13,188 nucleotides of DNA from Stemphylium vesicarium (Eukaryota; Ascomycota; Dothideomycetes; Pleosporales; Pleosporaceae), in contig QXCR01000354.1 in the NCBI GenBank assembly GCA_004380135.1, forward strand, positions 1-13,188, read 5' to 3'. The notes under the pieces were generated by a model, which worked only from the letters and a program-made list of their open reading frames with translations, was not told the DNA's origin and did no database searches. Shown here in pieces: positions 1-8,311 of this stretch. Within the stretch, counting starts at the first letter, position 1. Every line of letters begins with the position of its first letter. Made by a program: the position numbers and the translations under genes.

Positions 1-1
1 C

Positions 2-1078
2 AGCTATATTGAGTTCAAACTCAAGGAGCACAGTGCCGCAACAGCACCATTACGACGCCGGAAGAACCGCGAGCAGCTGCCTGCTGCGCAGCCGCGACTA
101 TATGTACGCGAGGGCGGCCTAAGCGGCAAGGACTGGGCGACAATTACGGAGTATATCCAACTCCTCGAGCCATTTGCTGAAGCTACACGGCTGCTTGAAG
201 GCCGCGGCCGACACGGCCGCCACGGCGCTATATGGGAGGTTTTAGTAACGTTTGAATGGCTTCTTGACCAGCTTAAGGCTCTCAAAGACCGCCTTAAGGA
301 CATTAATTACGAAGATCCTAACGCGCCCGAAGACCATCTTATTACGCACGTTAACCTTGCGCATAGTAAGCTTGCTAAGTACTACGAAAAATTCGATAAC
401 GCGCCTATTTACTACGCCGCTACAGTCCTCCACCCGCACTACAAGAACCACCTTGCGGCGCTCTAGAAGGTGCCTAACACCCATGTCACCGCCCGCGACG
501 GCGTCCACTATCGCGACGGCTAGCTTAATAATAACCATCGGGCGTTCTTGCGAATGTGGCAGGAGCGGAGCAACGCTGCTGTCGACGTAGCCGACGCAGT
601 AACGCCGCCGCAAAAGAAGCCCCGGCTAGGGCTGTCAGCATCGCGATCAGCCTTTCTGCAGTCGTCGATTGAGACCAATCTGCGGCAGGTAGAGGCAAGT
701 CTGAAGGAGGATGAATATGAGATCTAGAGGCGGCAACCGGCGTTAGCTGAAGAGGATCGGCTGTCGCTTAACCCGCTGCTCTATTGGGAGTCAGTTACTA
801 GACAATTTCTAGTACTTTCTAAGTTTGCCATTAACATACTCACGATACCGGCCTCAGCAGCAGACTGCGAGCGGACATTCAGCGAGCTTGGCGACATGTT
901 AGGCACGCGGAGACTCCATATGAAGCCAGAGCTTATCGCAGCTTTATAGAGTTTGAAGAGCTAGAAGAGGCTTGGTATACAGCCAGTAACCACGTCTACT
1001 TATGGGCCAGCACGTGTACTATTAGAGGAAGAAATTTTAAAAATACAAGAGCAGCTATCCCAGTTCAACATTAGTTAA
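2..1078 (+). pseudogene. hAT transposase, C-terminal part, broken by five TAG codons
   Basis: One frame runs 359 codons from the window edge to a TAA at 1076 without any frameshift. It contains five in-frame stops, all TAG, at 464, 521, 725, 947 and 962. The C-terminal hAT dimerisation domain is clear at about codons 255-316 (770-946): NPLLYW, then LSKFAINILTIPASAADCERTFSELG split over 806-893, then the TRRLHMKPELIAAL block. At four of the stops a tryptophan (TGG) is the likely original codon, and at 947 a CAG or TGG. All of these are G-to-A or C-to-T changes in CpA context, as expected for RIP. Five other TGG codons remain intact. The frame is otherwise well preserved, which suggests a recently inactivated copy. 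The N-terminal zinc finger and first catalytic residues lie outside the window. Confidence 0.88.
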
Positions 1079-1096
1079 CCTAATATAGGTTAGTCT

Positions 1097-1218
1097 AGTT
1101 CAGTTTAGTTAGTCCATAGCAGTAGCAAGTTTAGTTTAGTTTAGTTAGTTTTAATGTACCTAAAAAGTCTTAGCAGTTAGTTCAGTCTAGTTCAGTGACC
1201 TTCAAACATCAGTTCAGT
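1097..1218 (+). repeat. Repeated AGTTCAGT motif in the transposon 3' subterminal region
   Basis: The octamer AGTTCAGT occurs in direct orientation at 1097-1104, 1179-1186, 1189-1196 and 1211-1218, and inverted at 1241-1248. hAT elements commonly carry short repeated subterminal motifs bound by their transposase, so this fits a transposase-binding array. The binding role is inference. Confidence 0.5.
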
Positions 1219-2835
1219 CAGTCCGGAGCCCTCCGGACTGACTGAACTGACTGATAGCAAGTCTGTATGCAATAGATAACACGTACCATACTCTGCATTT
1301 GGCTGCATCTCATTAACAAAGCTAATCCACATGCGACTCATGCGGCGACTAAGTCCAACAAACTCCTTGCGTTCTTCGGTGGAATTAGCCGCGAGGAAAT
1401 TGATTTCATGCCCCACGCCATTAACATTGTGGAACACAAACGGAATCTCGGAATAATGAGTGACGCCGAGAAGTCGAGGCGAGACGCCGCTCGGGACAGT
1501 GTCAAAGCGGTAGGTATAGTTCGGGACACCGTGTTTAGCCCACATGGCGCTTGTGAAGCGTCTTGGGGCAATGAAGAGCTGGTCGCCTCTAAACAAGGTG
1601 GCTCTTCCGTAGAGAAGACCGGATTCAGAGTGGAGTGACGATAGCACGGTACCAAGATATATCTGAGCTTCTTCCGGGGACATTCGCTCGAGGTATTCGG
1701 CAGCCACGGCGTTAACGGTCGTGTTGGGTACACCTGGACCCATGTATAATGCAATGGTATTCCGAAACTGAAGCGTCGTGTTTACGCTCACGCCTTCGCT
1801 TGTAGCAAACGTTGTACCTTCGTTGGTATTCGTACCAGCAAGTAGAGGCAGCTTTATAAATCTCCCTTCATTCAAGGCCACAAATGGGTTCTCAGCTATC
1901 ATATCCCTGTCCTGAACGGGGAAGTATGATTGGCCTTGAAAAGTGGCCTTGAGCGTATCGATCGATGTTTCTCGTAGGCAATTGAGTGTATCGTACGAGT
2001 CCATGCAGCCAGTCTGGTTTAGCACGTTGTTATACATGCTATCCTGTTCTGATCGGGATAGGTTCGCACCGACTGCTGCTGGGCCACCACTTTGAACGAT
2101 ACCGGCGCGGAAAAGCCCATCATCGCGGCCTCGATAAGCGATAAAGTGATATCCGATCGATAGTGCACCTGCAGATTCGCCTTGTATGGTGACTCGAGAG
2201 GCATCACCTCCAAAGGCCGCGATGTTATCCTGGAGCCACCCTAGTGCCATTCGCTGATCGTGCAGTCCTAGATTCGTCACTCCGGACTTGTGTACCTCAC
2301 TGCCAGACAAGAAGCCAAAGCCTGAGATTCGGTAGTTGATGGTGACGCCGATGATTGGCGACCCCACGTTAACTGATTCTTGGACTAGGAATGACATGTT
2401 GTACCTCTGATCGGCTCCATTGCCGTCTTGAAATCCTCCGCCGTGGACGAAGGCAAGCACAGGCAGATTGGAGTCGTTTTGGGCACTAGCTGGCCGTACA
2501 ATGTTGAGGGTCAAGCAGTCTTCGCTCTCCTCGTGGGAGAATCCCGTCTGCGAAAACACAGGCAGTGTGAGAGGTGCAGAATGACATGCTGGGCCGGGCT
2601 TGGTAGCATTTCTTGGTCTCCAGGGTTGTGCAATTGGCACGGGACGTTTGTATCGGAGATTTCCTGTAGGCGGCTCAGCATACGGAATGCCTAGGAAGAA
2701 GTCTTGGTCGTATTGTGTATTTCGAACTCCAATAATCGTACCATTTGTTGTACTAATAGTTGGTGGGAGGATAGAAGCAGTTGCGACATAGGCTAAGCAA
2801 TGCAATATTAGTAATTGAGCGCTGATCTTGGCCAT
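1192..2835 (-). CDS. Secreted type-B carboxylesterase/lipase, 3' end replaced by transposon sequence
   Basis: This is a 547-codon single-exon frame of the alpha/beta-hydrolase carboxylesterase family, predicted to hydrolyse carboxylic esters outside the cell. Residues 1-21 form a signal peptide. HGGGF at 131-135 is the oxyanion-hole motif, EDCLTLN at 105-111 is the family signature, and GESAG at 219-223 carries the nucleophile Ser221. Glu339 (NTNEG) and His460 (THYSE) complete the triad, and there are several N-glycosylation sequons. All catalytic parts are present. Homology-like sequence stops near residue 516 (MWISFVNEMQPNAEYG). The last roughly 30 residues are translated from the palindrome and hAT end, and the usual final 40-50 residues of the family are missing. 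A GTACGT at 1286-1281 could be the donor of a former intron that took the insertion. Catalysis may survive, but stability is doubtful. The start ATG at 2835 is supported by the signal peptide. Confidence 0.88.
   Translation of the reverse strand: MAKISAQLLILHCLAYVATASILPPTISTTNGTIIGVRNTQYDQDFFLGIPYAEPPTGNLRYKRPVPIAQPWRPRNATKPGPACHSAPLTLPVFSQTGFSHEESEDCLTLNIVRPASAQNDSNLPVLAFVHGGGFQDGNGADQRYNMSFLVQESVNVGSPIIGVTINYRISGFGFLSGSEVHKSGVTNLGLHDQRMALGWLQDNIAAFGGDASRVTIQGESAGALSIGYHFIAYRGRDDGLFRAGIVQSGGPAAVGANLSRSEQDSMYNNVLNQTGCMDSYDTLNCLRETSIDTLKATFQGQSYFPVQDRDMIAENPFVALNEGRFIKLPLLAGTNTNEGTTFATSEGVSVNTTLQFRNTIALYMGPGVPNTTVNAVAAEYLERMSPEEAQIYLGTVLSSLHSESGLLYGRATLFRGDQLFIAPRRFTSAMWAKHGVPNYTYRFDTVPSGVSPRLLGVTHYSEIPFVFHNVNGVGHEINFLAANSTEERKEFVGLSRRMSRMWISFVNEMQPNAEYGTCYLLHTDLLSVSSVSPEGSGLTELMFEGH
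1209..1250. repeat. Perfect inverted repeat, 20-bp arms with 2-bp spacer
   Basis: The left arm at 1209-1228 starts TCAGTTCAG and ends TCCGGAG. The right arm at 1231-1250 is its exact reverse complement, and they are separated by CC at 1229-1230. It could extrude as a cruciform or fold as a hairpin. Its outer part repeats the AGTTCAGT motif of the neighbouring transposon, so it probably belongs to the element, possibly two abutting terminal repeats. It sits at the junction with the esterase gene and is read through by that frame. Confidence 0.9.
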
Positions 2836-2927
2836 CTTCAGCTAGTGGTGGAAGTAATCATCGTACAACGAATTGGTCAGCAAAATTGCCAGTAGGTTTG
2901 CATCTATGTTGTACATTCGGGTGGCAC

Positions 2928-2960
2928 TTATATTTACCTAGCGGAGACCGACGGCCTCCG
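2928..2960 (-). promoter_or_regulatory. Putative esterase promoter: TATA-like box and CGG inverted repeat
   Basis: On the - strand, TAAATATAA (2936-2928) lies about 95 bp upstream of the esterase ATG. Just beyond it is a near-perfect inverted repeat, CGGAGACC (2942-2949) - GAC - GGCCTCCG (2953-2960), with one mismatch. Paired CGG half-sites in inverted order are the classic target of fungal Zn2Cys6 activators. Spacing to the TATA-like box is suitable. Function is inferred. Confidence 0.35.
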
Positions 2961-3485
2961 AACGCGAAAAAGCCAAGATGAAGCATCCTTGGGCCAAGGC
3001 GAAAAGGTTGAAGGATCGGAGTGAATAGAGACCGAAGTCCGCCTACCTAACGGAACCGAAGGCGAAAGTACGGCACTCCCATTACAGACCTTTATGTGTG
3101 GATCATACTAGGTATACGTGAGGTTTCAAGTAATAGCATCGACATCATCGGTAGCGGATCCGGACAGGGTCATCTTTACGGAAAGATCCCCCCACAGTCT
3201 TACCTGAATACCCCAATCTTAAATTACCACCTATCTTCCTGTTAGCGCTAGATAGCTCTAGAGGTAAGACGAGAGTTTAATTATACTAGAAGGTCTTTGA
3301 TTCTACCTAAAGAAGGGTAGATAGAATGTGTAGCTTAGTGTATATAACTAAGTGTCCTAAAACCGTCCGGGCGAATAGTGCAAAGACACTTATAAGGCAG
3401 CGAACTTAGATCACCTCGGAATAGTCTCGAAAGGCTTGCAGTCTTGTTCCTGGCAAGACGTCCTTCTCAGCTCACTAAGTTCCTC
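2961..3485. other. Gene-free intergenic stretch, partly AT-rich
   Basis: No convincing coding frame is visible. From about 3190 to 3400 the sequence is rich in TA steps (CTAGATAGCTCTAG, TTAATTATACTAG, TATATAACTAAG) and contains a small inverted repeat, CTTAGT/ACTAAG at 3334-3339/3347-3352. This looks like an old, RIP-weathered repeat fragment, but I cannot name a family. Confidence 0.4.
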
Positions 3486-4830
3486 CTAGGAGTGGGCATG
3501 TATAACATGTTCTCGCAGCACATTTCGCCCATCGTTGCTCCTCTCTACCATACGCGACGTGATCTTCTCGTTGAATCTCCCAAGGCCTATTTCAGCTGCT
3601 CCCACTTCTCGCGATACCGCATTCGCACTTGAACCACTTGTAGCCGGTGCCGGTTTCACGTAGAAGACTAGATACGGCAGAGCTGCGCCAGCAGGTTTAA
3701 AAACTCGAACCTTGGAGATGAAACGATTGCCGCCAAGCTTTTCCTTGTGCTGGAGGAGAAAGTAACCAGCCCATCGTCCGACGGGTGAGCCTGGAGTGAA
3801 GTTAGTACCTGCGATACGCATCCTGTTATACTTCATGACTTACCCAGAATTGCTCGTCCACCATCTGTGTCCATGGAAAACTCGTGTCCAGGCCAAGTCT
3901 TGTACTCACTCTCAGGCGGCTCTAACGTTTTCAGCGCACTTGTGAAAATCTCCCGGGATCCTGCATTCATAACCTGCGTCACGAGAAGGTACTTGATGTC
4001 CTTAATGTCGGAAGCGCCAGCTCGGTTCCAGGCCGCCCATGCAATGTCGGATGGTGTGCCGATGTGAGGTAACTCGTCAGGCAATGGCGTTCGGAACCAG
4101 GTAAACTTCTCGGCGCAGTACGTCATACTCATGATGTTCATGAGGGCGACTAGTCCGTTTGGGTTGACGGCGAATTCGTAGGTTGCGCCGGTAGCCTGTG
4201 TAGACGCTGTTAGCGGAGCTCACTTTTAGAGCTAAAGACGAGTCTTACTCGATATTCCTTTCCACATACATCGTAGTACTGATTCGCCTCACTAGGAAGA
4301 GACCCATCAGGAAGCCTCTTGATAGCAGGACCATCGCGATGATTGATCTTGAAACACTTGTTGGGACCGCCATCTTTCGCCGCCTTTGTGTCCAAACCCA
4401 GTTCCTGAAAAGCAGTCTCGATATGTTGGTACTTCTCAAAGTCGCAATCTTTCTCAACTTCCTTACTCAACTCGTCACTATCATCGAAGCCCCACTTGGC
4501 CAGTTCCTCTCGGCCATCACCTTCGAACGGACTCTGACAGGTCTCGTGGAAGTTGGGGAAATCTTTGAAGAACCATCTTGCGACATTGTCCTTGGACTTC
4601 ATGGCCGAATCGAGGGTTCTGCCAATCTCTGCGGCCTTGTCAAACTTGGAGGGAGCGGCATTGATGTAGACAGTAGAAGGCCCAGTCACGGTGAGAAATA
4701 CGTCGTCTTTGAGTGTTTCATTGAGTCCAGCATCGCGGGGTAGGTTTCGCGGTGTCGCGTCGAAGGGAGGGACGACTCGAGCGTGGGCCAGGGTAGCTAC
4801 CAGTGCACCAACGATGACGAAGAGCTTCAT
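3486..4830 (-). CDS. Secreted protein of unknown function, three exons
   Basis: The gene model is exon 1 4830-4249, intron 4248-4196 (53 bp, GTAAGA...ACACAG, branch CGCTAAC), exon 2 4195-3844, intron 3843-3791 (53 bp, GTAAGT...TCCAG, branch GTACTAAC) and exon 3 3790-3486. All joins keep frame and give 412 residues. Residues 1-17 (MKLFVIVGALVATLAHA) are a typical signal peptide with no other membrane segment. The mature protein has Cys at 98, 129, 159, 189 and 221. The middle part (FTWFRTPLP, GTPSDIAWAAWNRAG, DIKDIKYLLVTQVMN) and the stretch around LGSPVGRWAGYFLLQHKEKLG resemble a recurring type of uncharacterised secreted fungal protein, but I know no named domain. It could be a host-interaction or cell-surface protein; that is a guess from secretion alone. 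The start is fixed by the signal peptide and a TATA-like box just upstream. Confidence 0.8.
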
Positions 4831-4870
4831 TTTTGGATTATGGCGATAGAGACTGGATCTTAGGCAGGTC

Positions 4871-4884
4871 TATAGTTATTTAAG
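4871..4884 (-). promoter_or_regulatory. TATA-like element of the secreted-protein gene
   Basis: On the - strand the sequence CTTAAATAACTATA lies 41-54 bp upstream of the ATG at 4830. That distance allows only a short leader. The surrounding 4831-5242 interval is the shared upstream region of this gene and the + strand frame starting at 5243. Frames on either strand inside it lack good starts or codon bias. Confidence 0.35.
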
Positions 4885-5242
4885 TAGATGTAGAGACGTG
4901 TGGCGCTGGAAATGGGTCCATCGTGGTGTTGGCAAACGCCCAACGGGCAGGTGAAGGAGAGGTGAGAGCGCAGCTGACCGACGGGGAAGGCGCGCTTCAG
5001 TGATACCGTGACCTCCGATAGCAGATGGCCATCTTGCGAAGAGTGCGCATCGCTCAATGTAGTCGCAACAGCATAGTGCAGAAAATCGTTCACCCTCATA
5101 GTGTACTCACAATGCGTCATGTTATACTTCTTCGACATGACTCAAAGCATCGCCCACATACACCCATATTCTCCCTCTAGTCTCAAGCACATAATCAATT
5201 TGTATTCGCAGGTCCAGATAAACTGTGGTCTCAAGATTCGCG

Positions 5243-5884
5243 ATGACCTTCAGACGCCCATCTTCCACCACCACATGTTCCTCCTCTTCCACCTCCGAAC
5301 TCCTCGACCCCTTCTGGCCCGACCTCTTCTCCCCCCACCGCCACCTACCACCCACCTGCGTCTCAGCTGCAGCTAACACAACACCAGACACAACAACATA
5401 CACAATGATAATACAATACCACATCAGCAACCAGATGTTTCCCCTGCCATGCCCATCACCTCGCAGGACAGTCTCAGAAGAAAACCCAGACGGAGACAAA
5501 AACCAACACCGAGACAGAGAGGCTAACGACGCTATAGGTGAAGCATACGTCTGTTTAAATGTGGATGTGGATGTGGACGGACATGGCGATGAGACGTGGG
5601 GTCCTCCTTCTCCTACCTTGACACTGGATCCAGATGATAGCGTGAGTATGTGCGGGGTTCATGCCGTACGCTCTAATTCACGCCGAAAGAAACATGACAG
5701 AAAGGCGAAGCGGACCAAGCCCAAGGTGATGAAGCCGCTTTTTGAGGAATTGAAGGAGGAGGAAAAGGAAAGGGAAGAGGGCGAGTATGTGTGCTATGAA
5801 CAGGGGAAGAAGCGCATGGAGAAGTGGTTGGCAGGAGTTGCAGGGGAAGTTTATAGTAGAACTCATGAAACGGGACGTCGGTAA
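5243..5884 (+). CDS. Hypothetical protein with basic then acidic/Lys-rich C-terminus
   Basis: The frame is 213 residues without introns. Codons 1-45 end almost entirely in C (tcc, acc, ctc, gac, ttc), which is the bias expected of fungal coding DNA and argues for this strand. The N-terminal third is Ser/Thr/Pro-rich (TTTCSSSSTSELLDPFWPDL). The middle contains a DVDVDVDGHGDE run from a GTGGAT repeat (about 5560-5578). The C-terminal third has a cluster SRRKKHDRKAKRTKPK that would serve as a nuclear localisation signal, then a charged helix-like stretch (ELKEEEKEREEGEY) and a basic tail. I recognise no family. It ends 129 bp before the UTP25 stop, convergently. A - strand frame over 5122-5421 with a membrane-like segment competes for part of the region. 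The gene may have an upstream exon I have missed. Confidence 0.45.
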   Translation: MTFRRPSSTTTCSSSSTSELLDPFWPDLFSPHRHLPPTCVSAAANTTPDTTTYTMIIQYHISNQMFPLPCPSPRRTVSEENPDGDKNQHRDREANDAIGEAYVCLNVDVDVDGHGDETWGPPSPTLTLDPDDSVSMCGVHAVRSNSRRKKHDRKAKRTKPKVMKPLFEELKEEEKEREEGEYVCYEQGKKRMEKWLAGVAGEVYSRTHETGRR

Positions 5885-6013
5885 GACGAAAAAACAACAT
5901 GTGATCTTTGAACTGATCTTGTATGAAAGTAAACTACACAGTACCCAGGAAGAATCTCCAATAACAAACTACCATCCTTTATCCAAACACCACAATATGC
6001 AAGTCCAACCTCC

Positions 6014-8238
6014 CTACACAAAATCAAACACATCCCCCTTATCCCCCACCATCCTTCCCACCCTCTTACTCCCCACGATCCTCTCCAATTCCAACCTCTC
6101 CCAGCGCGAAAATGCCACCCTGACACTAGCCTCGGCGCGACTAATCTCCGCGCGCTCCAGCGTCTTCCCAATAAACCCCACAACCTCGTCGTAAAACAGC
6201 GGGTTCTCAGGGACGCCATAAAAGACCACACGCTTAACGCCGCGGATATTGTACCGGTGGAAGTGGTGCGCACGGCCAGTGTACAACAGCAACGAATGCT
6301 TGCCGTTCATGAAGTGGGAGCGTGCTTTGCGCACGTCGGTCGCGTCGGTGTATTCGCTGATGGAGGCGTAGGAGAAGTCGGAGTCGACGAGCGAGTTGCG
6401 GACGCGGACGAAATCGAGGTAGGAAGGGATGAAGACGAGGACGCCGAGGCCGCCTTCGGGCGTTTTGGGGAGTCGATTGATGGAGGGCAGGATGGAGGTG
6501 TTGAAGTATTTGAAGCGCGCGTCGGGGTCCGTGAGATGCGAGGGCGAGTCGAAGCGAAGGAAGGTTTGCTTCACGCCGTAGGACATGGATTCTATGATGC
6601 CGCTGGTGTGGTCGGCGGTGTACTTTAGACGGCCGCTGAAGTTTCGCATGTGTTTGTTGTAGAGTGTGTTGATCTTTGGGGTTAGGAAGGCGGATAGTAC
6701 AATGGTCTGGCGGATGTGTGGTGCGTGTCCATCTAGATACCACGATCGTACCCGCGAAAAGTCGCAGCCATGTGCATCCTTTGGTTGGAGGTTGAGATGC
6801 TCAAAGACAAACTCTGCGTGTTCCCAGTTTTGCATCAGGGTAGCGTCTGCTTGCTCCATGATGACCATCTCAATGGAGGATAGGAAATCGTAGTCTCGCT
6901 TCCTGGGATCGCCGGACTCGATGGCTCGGCGGAGACCTAATGTGGAGGCGAAGATGATGTCGGAGTTGTAGAATGTGGAGTACAGCTTCAGTGTCTTTCG
7001 CGTTAACTTGACGCCGATGCGGAACTCGTTCTCGTCATTGCCTTCGAACAACTCCCGGAAGTCTGCAGGCTTGTCGTCAGAGAACTTATCCTCTGGCTGT
7101 GAGAAGCTGTCGAGGAATCGCTTCTTGTTTTCTTGTTGTTCAAAGTCGTGGAGCTTGGTGATGGAATCTAGTACGCGCACACAGGCCTGCTTTGTCTCTA
7201 GGAGGAATAGTATCTTTGGGCGCGTAAAACCCTGGTCGCGGTACTCGGCATCGACGTCGTCGCCCGCAGCCGCCAACTTTGCGTTATTCTTCAATACCCG
7301 ATCCCGCGTCATGAGGATGTGGTTGAGGGCATGTAGGCAGGTCATGTCACGAAGACGCCCGGCATTTTGTACCGTTCTTGCACCGAAAAGGAGATCCTGG
7401 TAGCCGAAGATGGAAGGTGCAATAGTCTGTTCAAGGTCGTTGAAGTTTCCGACTTTCTTCTGCGCATTCTCCACAAGGCGCGCCTTCAACTGGACGTCGC
7501 GTATGCTTTTTAGCTTCTTTGGCAGCTGGGCTTGATCGCTTGGAACCTGGATGATTCCAACCCCTTTTGCGTTTCCTGTTGCACGATCCAGCTTTTGTGA
7601 CGACCATTGGTTTGTCGCTATCCGCTTCAATCTTGTCGCCAGCTCGTTCTCGTCTGGGTTCGCAAAATGTTTTTCGTATGCATTCTCCAGCTCTTGCTCT
7701 TTGGCGTCTTCTCCATCTAGTTCTTCATTGTCTGAATCCTCCTGTTCTGCCTCTTGGTCGCGAACGGTATCGTCGGCTTCTAAGTTGCTCGAGTCTTCTT
7801 CTGTGTGTATGGGCCAGGCGTGACCTGATAATTCGTCGTGTCCGAGCTTCCGCCTCTTCTTTCGCGGCTCGTCTGAGGCTGCATCGCGCGTGGAAAAGGA
7901 CTGGAGGAGGGCTGCGTAAGCGTTGGAAATGGGCTGGGCTTCCTCTTCTTCCTCGTCGTCTGAACCGGCGTCGGAGGCTTCAGATTCGCTGTGTTCGGGT
8001 TCAGAGGGTTCGCGCATGTCGGCGTTACTTGGGTGGCAGTCAGTATACAGATGACACTCTCTGTCAGCAAATTCCGTACTCACGAATCGTCGACCTCGTC
8101 TTTCGTCCTGGCTGCTGCAAACCCTCCTCTGTTACCACCCCTTCCCCTCCCTCTCGCTCCTCCCCTGCCTCTTCCCATTGACCCACTACCTCTTCCTCGA
8201 CCCCGAAAGCCGCCGCCACCACCTCTCATGGGCGCCAT
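6014..8238 (-). CDS. UTP25: U3 snoRNA-associated protein 25 (SSU processome)
   Basis: Utp25 (Def in animals) is a nucleolar SSU-processome component needed for early 18S rRNA processing; it has a degenerate DEAD-helicase-like fold. Exon 1 is 8238-8084. It encodes an RGG/GRGRG-rich N-terminus (MAPMRGGGGGFRGRGRG...) and starts at an ATG in good context (ACCATGG). Donor GTGAGT is at 8083-8078 and exon 2 runs to 6014. The nearest acceptor after the branch TACTGAC is an AAG, giving a 56-bp intron (8083-8028) and 722 residues. A CAG 39 bp further on gives a 95-bp intron and 709 residues, also in frame. The Asp/Glu-rich segment follows, then the conserved Utp25 core: the PSIFGYQDLLFGART block, LFLLETKQACVRVLDSI, IMEQADATLMQNWEH and RVVFYGVPENPLFYDEVV (about 652-668). 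Length matches yeast Utp25 (about 720). Confidence 0.95.
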
Positions 8239-8311
8239 GGTTGTACGCGTGAAGATTGAATGCGCCTCGTTGCGACAAAGATTGACGGTAGAGAATATAT
8301 CCTTGTCCGAC

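Larger units (their letters stand above)
1..1250 (+). mobile_element. 3' half of a hAT-superfamily DNA transposon
   Basis: The stretch holds the C-terminal part of a hAT transposase reading frame (2-1078). It is followed by about 170 bp of TA-rich non-coding DNA with repeated AGTTCAGT motifs, and then a perfect palindrome (1209-1250). The 5' half lies outside the window, so the terminal inverted repeats cannot be matched and the exact end is an estimate. The likely 3' tip is within or just beyond the palindrome, because esterase coding resumes right after it on the other strand. No 8-bp target-site duplication can be tested from one end. hAT assignment is firm from the dimerisation domain; the boundary is inference. 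Confidence 0.8.

Noticed and set aside
4..613. Two - strand open frames (99 and 123 codons) opposite the hAT transposase
   Set aside because: They are shadows of the well-supported + strand transposase frame and show no protein-like pattern of their own.
1121..1155. TTTAG-type repeats resembling degenerate telomere DNA
   Set aside because: There are only a few irregular units inside the transposon's TA-rich end. This is not a telomeric TTAGGG array.
4860..5138. 92-codon - strand frame upstream of the secreted-protein gene
   Set aside because: It lies in the probable promoter of the gene at 3486-4830, shows no recognisable domain, and would need an unclear splice to join the - strand frame at 5122-5421.
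7551..8181. Long + strand frames antisense to UTP25
   Set aside because: UTP25 is firmly identified on the - strand. These frames are low-complexity Ser/Arg/Leu translations caused by its GC-rich codon use.
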